Assembly (NCBI RefSeq): GCF_004216565.1
Contig: NZ_SGWV01000011.1
Location: 248,001 to 312,000 of the forward strand
DNA from: Sphaerotilus mobilis
Lineage (GTDB): Bacteria; Pseudomonadota; Gammaproteobacteria; Burkholderiales; Burkholderiaceae_C
Length of the DNA: 64,000 nucleotides
Direction: 5' to 3'
Translations under genes and position numbers: made by a program
The notes under the pieces: generated by a model
What the model was told of the DNA's origin: nothing
The model's input: only the letters and a program-made list of their open reading frames with translations
Databases searched by the model: none
Shown here: piece by piece, positions 6,875 through 14,978 of the stretch
How positions within the stretch are numbered: the stretch's first letter is position 1
Layout: every line of letters starts with the position of its first letter

Positions 6875-7660
6875 TCAATGCCCCTGCGACCCCCGATGTG
6901 CCCAGCCCGTCGTGCGGCGCTCGACCACCGAGAACAGCTCGTACATGGCCATGGCCATGGCACCGACCACCACCAGGCCGGCGAAGGCCAGGCCCATCTG
7001 CATGGAACTGCCGGCGCTGATCAGGAGGTAGCCGATGCCCTCGTTGGCAGCGGTCATCTCCGAGACCGTGGTGCCGACGAAGGCGAGCGTGATGGCGACC
7101 TTCAGCGAGCCGTAGAAGTAGGGCATCGAGCGCGGCAGGCCGACCTTGATCAGCACGTCCCAGCGCTTGGCGCCCAGCACGCGCAGCACGTCTTCCAACT
7201 CGGGCTCCAGCGTTGCCAGACCGGTGGCGATGTTGACCATGATGGGGAAGAAGCTGATCAGGAAGGCGGTCAGCACGGCCGGGCCAACCCCGATGCCGAA
7301 CCACACCACCAGGATGGGCACGAAGGCGGCCTTGGGCAGGGCGTTGAAGGCCGTCATCAACGGGTAGACGGCGGTGTAGGCCATGCGCGAGCTGCCGATC
7401 AGGAAGCCCAACAGCACGCCCACGACGATGGACAGGCCGAAGCCGGCCATCGTCACCCAGAAGGTGCGCCAGGCGTGGCCGGCGATGGTCTTGCCGTGTT
7501 CGGCGATCGCCTGCGCGATCGCCCAGGGGCTGGGGAAGATGAACTCCGACACGCCCAGGCCGCTGCACAGCAGCTGCCAGATCAGCAGCGTGGCGACCAG
7601 CAGGAGCCAGGGCGAGGCTTGTTCGAGGCGGCGTGCGCGTGTCGTCTGCAGGCTGCTCAT
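6875..7660 (-). CDS. ABC transporter permease (SsuC/TauC type)
   Basis: A 261-residue inner-membrane permease with about six hydrophobic segments, the first at PWLLLVATLLIWQLL. The binding-protein-dependent permease signature (EAA loop) is seen around ARTLEPELEDVLRVLGAKRWDVLIKVGLP-like residues 140-170. The ATG overlaps the stop of the ATPase gene by four bases, so the importer subunits are coupled as binding protein, ATPase, permease (9554 to 6875). Being between ureide/allantoin genes and a guanine-deaminase-like gene, the system probably imports a purine-related compound. No riboswitch of the NMT1 type precedes this importer in the window, unlike the one at 1-2289. Confidence 0.9.
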   Translation of the reverse strand: MSSLQTTRARRLEQASPWLLLVATLLIWQLLCSGLGVSEFIFPSPWAIAQAIAEHGKTIAGHAWRTFWVTMAGFGLSIVVGVLLGFLIGSSRMAYTAVYPLMTAFNALPKAAFVPILVVWFGIGVGPAVLTAFLISFFPIMVNIATGLATLEPELEDVLRVLGAKRWDVLIKVGLPRSMPYFYGSLKVAITLAFVGTTVSEMTAANEGIGYLLISAGSSMQMGLAFAGLVVVGAMAMAMYELFSVVERRTTGWAHRGSQGH

Positions 7661-8469
7661 GGCGTGGCCTCCGTGCGGTTCTGGCGGATCGCGCCGATGT
7701 GGCCGCGCAGCTCATGCACGATGGCGGTGAACTCGGGTGTGTAGGTCAGCTCCAGGTCACGCGGACGCGGCAGGTCGATCTCGCGGCGGACCACGAAGCG
7801 GCCGGGGCTCTTGCTCATGACGTAGACCGTGTCGGCGAGGAAGACGCTCTCGCGCAGGTCGTGCGTGACCAGGATGACGTTGAACTTCTGCGTCGCCTGC
7901 AGGTCGCGCAGCACGCACCACAGCTCTTCGCGGGTGAAGGCATCGAGCGCGCCGAAGGGCTCGTCGAGCAGCAGCATCTTGGGCTCGTGGATCAGCGCGC
8001 GGCAGATCGACGCGCGCTGCTGCATGCCGCCGGAGAGCTGCCACGGGAACTTGTCCTCATAGCCGCCCAGGCCGACGCGCTGCAGCAGCGCGCGGGCTTT
8101 TTGCTCGTATTCATCGCGCTTCTGGCGAAACGAGCTGCGCCAGGGTTCGACGATCTCCAGCGGCAGCATGACGTTGGCCACCGTCGTGCGCCAGGGCAGC
8201 AGGCTGGGCGCCTGGAAGGACATGCCGGTGATCTTCAGCGGACCGTCGACCTCGCGGCCGTCGATCACGACCGTGCCGCGACTGGGCCGCCTGAGGCCCG
8301 TCGCCAGCTTCATGAAGGTCGACTTGCCACAGCCCGACGGGCCGACGATGGCGATGAACTCGCCCTCGTGGACCTTCAGGTTGATGTCCTCGACGGCGTA
8401 GTGGCCGGCGGCTTCCAACTCGTCGTTGTAGGCGAGCCAGACGCCATCAAAGTCGACGAAGGCGCTCAC
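7657..8469 (-). CDS. ABC transporter ATP-binding protein (SsuB/TauB type)
   Basis: A 270-residue ATPase with all motifs intact: Walker [10 protein letters not shown] near residue 43, signature LSGGMQQR near residue 148, Walker B KMLLLDEPFGALD and the switch His in VTHDLRES. It drives import with the permease at 6875-7660 and the NMT1-type binding protein at 8466-9554. Its start and stop each overlap the neighbouring gene by four bases (ATGA), a tight three-gene translation chain. The insert FRQKRDEYEQKARALL between Walker A and the signature is charged and somewhat long for the family. Substrate inferred only from the purine-degradation context. Confidence 0.93.
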   Translation of the reverse strand: MSAFVDFDGVWLAYNDELEAAGHYAVEDINLKVHEGEFIAIVGPSGCGKSTFMKLATGLRRPSRGTVVIDGREVDGPLKITGMSFQAPSLLPWRTTVANVMLPLEIVEPWRSSFRQKRDEYEQKARALLQRVGLGGYEDKFPWQLSGGMQQRASICRALIHEPKMLLLDEPFGALDAFTREELWCVLRDLQATQKFNVILVTHDLRESVFLADTVYVMSKSPGRFVVRREIDLPRPRDLELTYTPEFTAIVHELRGHIGAIRQNRTEATP

Positions 8470-9554
8470 TTCTTCTTGGCCCCGAAGATGTCGCGCTCGG
8501 CCGCGCTCGGCAGGAAACTGCCGTTCCAGATCGCGGCAACGTTGACCCGTTCCTTGGTGGCAAACGCGTCCGAGACCTGACTGGCCATCAGCGCCAGGCG
8601 CGGGCCCTTGACCTCGCCGAAGCCTTCGGCGCGCGCGTCCGGCGTCAGCACGGTGGCGTCCAGCGCCAGCTGCAAGCGGCGGGTCTCCAGCGCGGCATTG
8701 ACGATGCCATCGCGTTCCTTGACGGTGGCGACCGCTGCAGCCGGGTCGGCGATGACGTCCTTCAGGCCCTTGGTGAAGGCGCGCAGGAAGGCCTTCACCG
8801 CGTCCGGGTTCTTCTTGAGGAAGTCCTCGCCGACGATGATCGCGTTGCCGTAGAGCTTCACGCCGTGCTGCGGGTAGGGCAGCACCACGATGTCCTCGGT
8901 CTTGACGCCGCGGGCTTCGAGGTTGAGCAGCGAGGTGAAGGAAAAGCCGGTGATCGCGTCGATGTCGCCGCGCACCAGCATGGTCTCGCGCAGCGGCGGG
9001 TCCATCGCGGTCCAGGCCACGTTGGTGATCTTGTTCTCGGCCGCGAAGATCGGCCAGGCCTTGCGGCCGGCGTCGAAGACCGGCGCACCGAGCTTCTTGC
9101 CGCTGAGGTCCGAGGGCTTGCTGATGCCGCTCTTCTTCAGGGCCAGCACCGCCGCCGGCGTGTTGTTGTAGACCATCATGACGGCGACCGGCTTGTTGGG
9201 CACCGTCGGGTTGTTGGCGTGGAACTCCATCAATGCGGCCAGGTCCGCAAAGCCCATGTCATAGGCACCCGAGGCCACGCGGGTGACGGTGCCGCCCGAG
9301 CCGTTGCCGGCGTCGACGGTGACGGTGAGCTTCTCGGCCTTGTAATAGCCCTTGGTGGCCGGCACCAGGAACAGTGCGGCCGGACCCTCGAAGCGCCAGT
9401 CGAGCTGGAACTTGATGGCGGTCTCTTGCGCCAGCGCCGGGCTGACGGCGGCCAGTGCCATCGATGCGCCGGCGGCGAGGCTGCAGATCAGGCGGATGGA
9501 CAGGTCCAGTGCGCGGCGGCGGGGCAGGGCTTGCGAGCGGTCATCGTGGTGCAT
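8466..9554 (-). CDS. NMT1/THI5-like ABC transporter substrate-binding protein
   Basis: A 362-residue periplasmic binding protein. A long signal peptide is visible: a basic stretch LPRRRALDLSIR, the hydrophobic ICSLAAGASMALAAVS and an ALAQ/E cleavage site near residue 46. The mature part begins FQLDWRFEGPAALFLVPATKGYY and contains DLSGKKLGAPVFDAGRK at the lobe junction, as in SsuA/NMT1 relatives. AGGA stands about 8 bases before the ATG at 9554. It is the first of three coupled importer genes. The sequence differs clearly from the other NMT1 protein at 1285-2289, so the island holds two separate importers rather than a recent duplication. Confidence 0.9.
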   Translation of the reverse strand: MHHDDRSQALPRRRALDLSIRLICSLAAGASMALAAVSPALAQETAIKFQLDWRFEGPAALFLVPATKGYYKAEKLTVTVDAGNGSGGTVTRVASGAYDMGFADLAALMEFHANNPTVPNKPVAVMMVYNNTPAAVLALKKSGISKPSDLSGKKLGAPVFDAGRKAWPIFAAENKITNVAWTAMDPPLRETMLVRGDIDAITGFSFTSLLNLEARGVKTEDIVVLPYPQHGVKLYGNAIIVGEDFLKKNPDAVKAFLRAFTKGLKDVIADPAAAVATVKERDGIVNAALETRRLQLALDATVLTPDARAEGFGEVKGPRLALMASQVSDAFATKERVNVAAIWNGSFLPSAAERDIFGAKKK

Positions 9555-9641
9555 GGTGGCGTCCTGGCTGGGGGTTTGGAGTGAGCCCAGTCCAGGGTGC
9601 AAGAACCATGCGCACGGTCGACGCGCCAAAGCGGTGCGTCT

Positions 9642-9663
9642 GGGCGTGCCTTGAGGCACGCCC
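9642..9663. other. strong GC hairpin in the gap between M20 hydrolase and importer genes
   Basis: A perfect nine-base-pair stem GGGCGTGCC / GGCACGCCC with a TTGA loop lies ten bases past the M20 stop codon. No T-run follows on either strand. It could protect the transcript end or reduce expression of the importer relative to upstream genes. Confidence 0.5.
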
Positions 9664-9672
9664 CGCGCCAGA

Positions 9673-10965
9673 TCAGCGCAGCAGGTCCAGCAAGGTGCGC
9701 GCGACGACCTTCGTGGCACGTCGCAGGTCGTCCAGCACGATGTGCTCATCGGCCCGCTTGGCGTTGGACTCGCGCACGGTGCGCGGGCCGGCGCCGTAGA
9801 TCACCGCCGGGATGCCGCGCTCGCAGTACAGCCGCACATCGGTGTAGAGCGGCGTGCCGGACTCGGGGATGGGCTCGCCGAAGACCTCCTCGCCGTGGCG
9901 CTGCAGGGCCTCGACCAGCGGCCGGTTGCCGGCCAGCGGCTTGAGCGCGTGCGCCATCAGCATGCGCTTGATGTCGACCGTGACGCCGGGCACCGTGGCC
10001 GCTGCCGCGCGGATGACGGCGTGCAGCGTGGCCTCGACCTCGTGCGGGTTCTCCTCGGGGATCATGCGGCGATCGAGCTTGATCACGACCTTGCCGGGGA
10101 TCACGTTGGTGTTGGTGCCGCCCTGGATCAGGCCGACGTTGAGGTAGGGGTGGGTGATGCCCTTGACCGACGAGCGCACCTGCTTGTAGAGCACGTTCTG
10201 CGCATACAGCGCGTTGAGCACGGCGGTGGCGCCCTGCAGCGCGTCGACGCCGCTGTCGGGAATGGCGGCATGGGCCATCACGCCGTGCACCGTCACCTCC
10301 ATCTGCAGACAGCCGTTGTGGGCCGTCACGACCTGGTAGCTGAAGCCGGCGGCGATCTCGAAGTCGGGCTTGGTGAGGCCGTGGTCCAGCAGCCAGCCGG
10401 GGCCCAGCTCGCCGCCGAATTCCTCGTCGTAGGTGAAGTGCAGCTCTACGCCGCCCTTGAGCGGGTTCTGGCTCGACGGGCTCATCGACTGAGCCAGTGC
10501 CTCGACCGCCCGCACCGCGTAGGTGAAGGTCGAGAAGTCGCACTTGCTGACCGCTGCGGCGCGGCCATAGAGCTTGCCGTCGGCGACGTCGCCGCTGTAG
10601 GGGCCATGTGTCCAGCCTTCGCCCGGCGGGACCACGTCGCCGTGGGCGTTCAGGGCGATCACCGGGCCGCCCTCGGCATAGCGGCGGCGCACGATCAGGT
10701 TGGTGATGGATTCGAGCCCGGCGGCGCGCACGGCCTCGGCCGGCACGGCGTGTTTCTCGGCGACCAGGCCCATGGCGGCGAGCAGCTCGGCGGTGCGTTC
10801 CGCGTGGGGCGCGTTGTTGCCGGGCGGCGTGTCGGTCGGCACGCGCACGAGTTCCTGCAGGAAGCGCACCTGCTCGTCGAAGTGCTCGTCGATCCAGCGG
10901 TCGAGGGCGGCGTAGGAAGGGGTGGCGCTGGCGGTGGGAACAGCGTGGTCAGGCGAGTCGCTCAT
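9673..10965 (-). CDS. M20 family metallohydrolase (ArgE/DapE/AllC-like)
   Basis: A 430-residue dinuclear zinc hydrolase of the M20/ArgE-DapE family. NAHGDVVP carries the first His-x-Asp pair, YDEEFGGELGP the catalytic Glu and metal Glu, and the dimerisation domain follows from about residue 200 to 310. A GGTNTNVIPGKV segment is typical of the family. Members remove acyl, carbamoyl or peptide groups from amino-acid-like substrates. The gene sits 57 bases after the allantoate amidohydrolase fusion gene in the same direction, which makes a ureido or N-carbamoyl compound of purine breakdown a sensible guess. The ATG at 10965 has GGAAAG upstream. The substrate cannot be determined from sequence. 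Confidence 0.87.
   Translation of the reverse strand: MSDSPDHAVPTASATPSYAALDRWIDEHFDEQVRFLQELVRVPTDTPPGNNAPHAERTAELLAAMGLVAEKHAVPAEAVRAAGLESITNLIVRRRYAEGGPVIALNAHGDVVPPGEGWTHGPYSGDVADGKLYGRAAAVSKCDFSTFTYAVRAVEALAQSMSPSSQNPLKGGVELHFTYDEEFGGELGPGWLLDHGLTKPDFEIAAGFSYQVVTAHNGCLQMEVTVHGVMAHAAIPDSGVDALQGATAVLNALYAQNVLYKQVRSSVKGITHPYLNVGLIQGGTNTNVIPGKVVIKLDRRMIPEENPHEVEATLHAVIRAAAATVPGVTVDIKRMLMAHALKPLAGNRPLVEALQRHGEEVFGEPIPESGTPLYTDVRLYCERGIPAVIYGAGPRTVRESNAKRADEHIVLDDLRRATKVVARTLLDLLR
10479..10495. repeat. 17-base palindromic repeat inside the M20 gene
   Basis: GGCTCATCGACTGAGCC, identical to the intergenic copy at 5788-5804, lies within the coding sequence and is read as part of ALAQSMSP on the minus strand. 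An intragenic copy of a palindrome that is also intergenic is unusual. Confidence 0.55.
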
Positions 10966-11022
10966 GTCGGGCTTTCCGGGCGGTTGAGGCGGTCGGTTGA
11001 GGCGGGGGGATGTGGTTCGATC

Positions 11023-12774
11023 TCAGGCGAGGTGTTCGAGCAGGTGCAAGAAGGCCCGCACGCTCAGATCGATGTCGTCGTTGGTGCTCGATTCGAGCGG
11101 GTTGTGGCTGATGCCCGCGTTCAGGCCGCGCACGAACAACATGGCCTGTGGCATGACCTCGTGCAGCTTCATCGCGTCGTGGCCGGCCCCGCTGGGCATG
11201 CGGTGCAGCGGCAGGCCGAGGGCGGCAACGGCGGCTTCCCAGCGCGCCTGCCACGCCGGTGCGCTCGGGGCGGCCGAGGCGCGCATGGTTTCTTCCAGCG
11301 TGAACTGCAGGCCACGTCGCTCGCAGATGCGGGCCAGTTCGGCGCGCACGTCGTCGGCCAGCGCGTCGCGGGCGGCGTTGGTGGTGGCGCGCAGGTCCAG
11401 GCTGAACGCGCAGCGACCGGGCACGACGTTGATCGAGCCTGCCGGCACGGCCAGCATGCCGATGGTGCCGACCACGTCGGGGACCGAGGCGGCGCGGCGC
11501 TCGACATAGAGCGCCAGTTCGGCGACCGCCACGGCGGCGTCGCGGCGCCGGTCCATCGGCGTGGTGCCGGCGTGGCTGGCCATGCCGATGACCTCGCCGG
11601 TGTAGCGCACGCTGCCGTTGATCGAGCGCACGATGCCCAGCGGCAGGTCCAGCTCGCTGAGCACCGGGCCCTGCTCGATGTGGACCTCGACGAAGCCGAG
11701 GTAGCGCGTCGGGTCGCGCGCCACCTTGCCGATGTCGTCGACGCACAGGCCGGCGTGCTGCATGGCCTGGCGCATCGTGATGCCGTCGGCATCGGTCTGG
11801 TCCAGCCATGTGCTGTCGAAGTGGCCGGTGACGGCGCTGGAGCCCAGGAAGGTGGCCTTGTAGCGCTGGCCTTCCTCTTCGGCGAAGCCGATCACTTCGA
11901 GCCCGTGGGGCAGGCGCCGACCGGCGCGGTGCAGCTCGCGCACGCAGGCCATGGCCACCAGGATGCCGAGCCGGCCGTCGTACTTGCCGCCGTTGCGCAC
12001 GGTGTCGTAGTGGCTGCCGGTCAGCAGGCGTGGCGCTGAAGGATCGCTGCCGTGGTAGATGCCGACGACGTTGCCGACCGCATCGATCGAGACCTCGTCG
12101 AAGCCGCAGTCCTCGCGCATGCCGTGCGCCAGGCGCTGGGCGCAGGCGCGGTGGGCATCGGTCAGGTAGGTGACGGTCAGGGCGCCGTCGACGTCGCTGT
12201 GCTGTGCCAGCTTCTCGGCCCAGTCCCACACCAGGTTGCCCAGCGTGGGCTCGACGCCGAACTTGTCGTTCAGGCGGATCTCGGCGATGCGGTGGATGTT
12301 GCGCAGCGCCTCGGCACGTTCGATGTCGACCGGGTGGCGCAGGCGGCGCTCGAAGGTCGCGATGATCTCGTGGCGGTTCAGCCCCAGGCCACGCGGACCG
12401 CGCACCGCGAGGATGAAGGGAAAGCCGAACCTCGCGTTGTAGTCGGCATTGAGCTGCTGGATGTGGGCGAACTCGGCCGGCGTGCAGTCGGTCAGGCCGG
12501 CCTTGCCCTGTTCGTTCGTCGACTCGGCCGTCAGGCTCTTGCTGACCATGGCCTTGCCGGCGAGCTCCGGGTGGGCTCGGATCAGCCGCAACTGGGCCTC
12601 GACGCCGGCTTGTGCGAGCACCGTGACCATGGCGTGCTTGAGGGCCCCCAGCGACACGAAGGGCCGCTGCGCCCAGGCCGCTTCGGCGATCCAGGGCGAG
12701 TGTTCGTAGGTGCCGTCCAGTGCCTGCGTGAAGTCGGCCTGCGACAGGCCGTTGAGGTGATCGAGGGTCAGCAT
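11023..12774 (-). CDS. bifunctional OHCU decarboxylase / allantoate amidohydrolase
   Basis: A 583-residue fusion. Residues 1 to about 165 are 2-oxo-4-hydroxy-4-carboxy-5-ureidoimidazoline decarboxylase (UraD), with the catalytic His in IRAHPELAGK (His68), and yield S-allantoin from the product of hydroxyisourate hydrolase. From about residue 175 the protein is an M20-type allantoate amidohydrolase: GSHYDTVRNGGKYDG (metal His and Asp), FAEEEGQRY (Glu) and EVHIEQGPVL (His). Thus one polypeptide covers the steps before and after allantoinase, whose gene is 13 bases upstream. This domain combination is known from other beta-proteobacteria. The start at 12774 gives the normal UraD N-terminus. All catalytic motifs appear intact and there is no sign of a frameshift at the junction. 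Confidence 0.93.
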   Translation of the reverse strand: MLTLDHLNGLSQADFTQALDGTYEHSPWIAEAAWAQRPFVSLGALKHAMVTVLAQAGVEAQLRLIRAHPELAGKAMVSKSLTAESTNEQGKAGLTDCTPAEFAHIQQLNADYNARFGFPFILAVRGPRGLGLNRHEIIATFERRLRHPVDIERAEALRNIHRIAEIRLNDKFGVEPTLGNLVWDWAEKLAQHSDVDGALTVTYLTDAHRACAQRLAHGMREDCGFDEVSIDAVGNVVGIYHGSDPSAPRLLTGSHYDTVRNGGKYDGRLGILVAMACVRELHRAGRRLPHGLEVIGFAEEEGQRYKATFLGSSAVTGHFDSTWLDQTDADGITMRQAMQHAGLCVDDIGKVARDPTRYLGFVEVHIEQGPVLSELDLPLGIVRSINGSVRYTGEVIGMASHAGTTPMDRRRDAAVAVAELALYVERRAASVPDVVGTIGMLAVPAGSINVVPGRCAFSLDLRATTNAARDALADDVRAELARICERRGLQFTLEETMRASAAPSAPAWQARWEAAVAALGLPLHRMPSGAGHDAMKLHEVMPQAMLFVRGLNAGISHNPLESSTNDDIDLSVRAFLHLLEHLA

Positions 12775-12787
12775 GTCGAAGCGGTCC

Positions 12788-13753
12788 TCATTCCCAGATG
12801 AACGCGGTGGACGCGTCGAAAGGGTGGGTCTGGCGCCAGTGATTGGCGATGTCGATGCGGCGCGTGACCCAGACGCGGTCGTGCGCCTGCACATGGTCCA
12901 AGAAGCGCTGCAGCGCTTTCATGCGGCCGGGCCGGCCCAGCAGGCGGCAGTGCATGCCGATCGACATCATCGACGGCCGTTCGTCGCCTTCGGCCCAGTG
13001 CACGTCGAAGGCGTCCTTGAGGTATTGGAAGAACTCGTCGCCATGCGAATAGCCCTGCGGCAGCGCGAAGCGCATGTCGTTGCAGTCCAGCGTGTAGGGC
13101 ACGACCAGGTGCGGGGCCAGCGCGCCGTCGGTCTTGCGCACCTGCAGCCAGAAGGGCAGGTCGTCGCCGTAGTAGTCGCTGTCGTAGGCGAAGCCGCCGT
13201 GATCGGCCACCAGGCGGCGGGTGCGGGGGCTGTCGCGGCCGGTGTACCAGCCCAGCGGACGCTCGCCGGTCAGGCGCTCGATGATGTCCATGCCGGTGCG
13301 CAGGTGGGCGCGTTCGGTCTCGGCGTCGACGTTCTGGTAGTGGATCCAGCGCCAGCCGTGGCAGGCGATCTCGTGGCCGAGTTCGACGAAGGCCTGGGTC
13401 ACGTCGGGGCAGCGTTCCAGCGCCATCGACACGCCGAAGATGGTCAGCGGCAGGCCACGCCGCTCGAACTCGCGCAGGATGCGCCAGACGCCCACGCGCG
13501 AGCCGTATTCGTAGATGCCCTCCATCGACAGGTGACGGTCCGGGAAGGCTGGCGGGTTGAACATCTCGGAGAGGAACTGCTCGCTGCCGGCGTCGCCGTG
13601 CAGCACGCTGTTCTCGCCACCTTCCTCGTAGTTCAGGACGAACTGGACGGCCACGCGGGCCTGGCCCGGCCATTGCGCATGGGGCGGGTGGCGGCCGTGG
13701 CCGCGCAGGTCGCGGGGATAGCGCGGGAGGCTGGCGGGGGTCGGTTCGGTCAT
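12788..13753 (-). CDS. puuE: allantoinase, polysaccharide-deacetylase type (PuuE)
   Basis: A 321-residue NodB-fold hydrolase of the PuuE type, which opens allantoin to allantoate without the cyclic-amidohydrolase fold. Typical elements are YPRDLRGHGRHPPHAQWPG at the N-terminus, FVLNYEEGGENSVLHGD, YGSRVGVWRILREFE, the GHEIACHGWRWIHYQ metal-site block and YDSDYYGDDLPFW. Length matches PuuE proteins of about 310 residues. The ATG overlaps the stop of the GntR-type regulator gene by four bases, and the fusion gene for the flanking steps follows after 13 bases. Regulation by the co-transcribed GntR protein is likely. Confidence 0.94.
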   Translation of the reverse strand: MTEPTPASLPRYPRDLRGHGRHPPHAQWPGQARVAVQFVLNYEEGGENSVLHGDAGSEQFLSEMFNPPAFPDRHLSMEGIYEYGSRVGVWRILREFERRGLPLTIFGVSMALERCPDVTQAFVELGHEIACHGWRWIHYQNVDAETERAHLRTGMDIIERLTGERPLGWYTGRDSPRTRRLVADHGGFAYDSDYYGDDLPFWLQVRKTDGALAPHLVVPYTLDCNDMRFALPQGYSHGDEFFQYLKDAFDVHWAEGDERPSMMSIGMHCRLLGRPGRMKALQRFLDHVQAHDRVWVTRRIDIANHWRQTHPFDASTAFIWE

Positions 13754-14526
13754 GGTGTCGGCGGGGTTGGGAGGGAAGGGGGGCGCAAGGCGCTGGCCAG
13801 ATCGGGCACGCGCGGGTTCAGGCGCAGGTTGCGCTCGACGTTGCCCAGGTGCTGCTGCATCAGGCGCACGGCGGCGCGGACGTCGCGCTTCTCGAGCGCA
13901 TCGACGATCTCGACGTGCTCGGCCTGCGAGTGCTCGGCCGAATGGGCGCTCTGGTACATCAGCGAGATCAGCGAGGAGCGCGACAGCAGGTCGGCCAGCA
14001 ACTGGGCCAGCACCTCGTTGCCGAGCAGCCGGGCCAGCTTGACGTGGAAGTCGGCCAGCAGCCGGGTGCGGCCGGAGACGTCGGTGCGCACGACCGCATT
14101 CGCCTCGTCGCGCAGGTGGCGGCGCAGCTCGGCGATCTGGGCGTCGGTGATGACGGCGCACAGCTCGCGCACCATCGCCGCTTCCAGCATGCCGCGCACC
14201 GCGAAGACCTGCTGGGCCTCCTCGACGCTGGGCTGGGCGACGTGCGCACCGCGCGCCGGCTCGAGCGTCACCAGATGGTCGCGGCTGAGCTGGTTGAGGG
14301 CCTGGCGCACAAGGGTGCGCGAGACCTGGAAGATGTCGGCGATCTGCTGTTCGGCCAGCTTGGTGCCGGGCATCAGGCGGCGCTCGATGATGGCCGTGGT
14401 GATGGACTCGACGATGCGGTCGGTGACGCTGGCCGAGCCTGGCTTCCCATCGGTCTGGGCTGCTTCGGCGAGGCCCTCGTCGACCTCGGCGGCGCTGCTG
14501 CTGCGGGGCTTGCGGACGGCGGGCAT
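13750..14526 (-). CDS. GntR family transcriptional regulator, FCD domain
   Basis: A 258-residue regulator with an N-terminal winged helix (SVTDRIVESITTAIIERRLMPGTKLAEQQIADIFQVSRTLVRQALN pattern at residues 33-80) and a C-terminal FCD all-helical ligand domain. The FCD metal-type residues appear as ADFHVKLARL and QAEHVEIVDALEKRD. It heads the ureide operon, being translationally coupled to puuE, and is divergent from uraH. A perfect 14-base palindrome in the 95-base gap is its likely operator. Known members of this group respond to small acids or ureides, so repression relieved by a purine breakdown product is the natural model. Confidence 0.92.
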   Translation of the reverse strand: MPAVRKPRSSSAAEVDEGLAEAAQTDGKPGSASVTDRIVESITTAIIERRLMPGTKLAEQQIADIFQVSRTLVRQALNQLSRDHLVTLEPARGAHVAQPSVEEAQQVFAVRGMLEAAMVRELCAVITDAQIAELRRHLRDEANAVVRTDVSGRTRLLADFHVKLARLLGNEVLAQLLADLLSRSSLISLMYQSAHSAEHSQAEHVEIVDALEKRDVRAAVRLMQQHLGNVERNLRLNPRVPDLASALRPPSLPTPPTP

Positions 14527-14567
14527 CGACGTGGCTTCCGGGGTCTGGTGGGTTGACGTGTGTGCTC

Positions 14568-14581
14568 AAGTGTATACACTT
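14568..14581. promoter_or_regulatory. operator-like palindrome between the GntR-type gene and uraH
   Basis: AAGTGTATACACTT is a perfect 14-base palindrome centred 41 bases from the regulator's ATG and about 47 bases from that of uraH. A second half-site TTGTACAC follows at once (14581-14588). GntR/FCD operators are commonly GT-rich/AC-rich palindromes of this kind, so it probably controls both divergent units. Confidence 0.7.
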
Positions 14582-14621
14582 TTGTACACCGCGCAAGCGT
14601 TCCAACCCGACAGGACACCCG

Positions 14622-14978
14622 ATGGGAAAACTCACCACCCACGTGCTCGACACCGCCCACGGCTGCCCCGCCGCCGGCATGGCCGTGACGCTCTTCCGCC
14701 TGGACGATGACGGCCGGGCGCAGCCGCTCAAGGCCATCACGCTGAACCACGACGGCCGTGCCGACGGCCCGCTGCTCGAAGGCGACACGCTGCAGGTCGG
14801 CCGCTACCGCCTGGTCTTCGCCGTCTCGGCCTACTTCGCCGCGCGCGGCACGGTGCAGGCCGATCCGCCCTTCCTCGGCGAGGTCCCGCTGGACTTCGGC
14901 ATCGCCGACACGGCGGCGCACTACCACGTGCCGCTGCTGGCGAGCCCGTGGAGCTACAGCACCTATCGGGGCAGTTGA
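14622..14978 (+). CDS. uraH: 5-hydroxyisourate hydrolase (transthyretin-like)
   Basis: A 118-residue transthyretin-fold enzyme that hydrolyses 5-hydroxyisourate, the unstable product of urate oxidation, to OHCU. The signatures are LTTHVLDTAHG at the N-terminus (active-site His7), the Arg of the RYRLVF strand, PPFLGEVPLDFGI, and the diagnostic C-terminal tetrapeptide YRGS. Length is normal. AGGA precedes the ATG by eight bases. It is divergent from the GntR-led operon, whose UraD domain acts on its product. No urate oxidase or xanthine dehydrogenase gene lies in the window, so those steps are encoded elsewhere or done by other enzymes. Confidence 0.96.
   Translation: MGKLTTHVLDTAHGCPAAGMAVTLFRLDDDGRAQPLKAITLNHDGRADGPLLEGDTLQVGRYRLVFAVSAYFAARGTVQADPPFLGEVPLDFGIADTAAHYHVPLLASPWSYSTYRGS

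Noticed and set aside
9742-12039. A 765-codon open frame on the plus strand
   Set aside because: It runs antisense through the M20 gene and the UraD-amidohydrolase fusion, both with intact catalytic motifs, and shows no recognisable domain.
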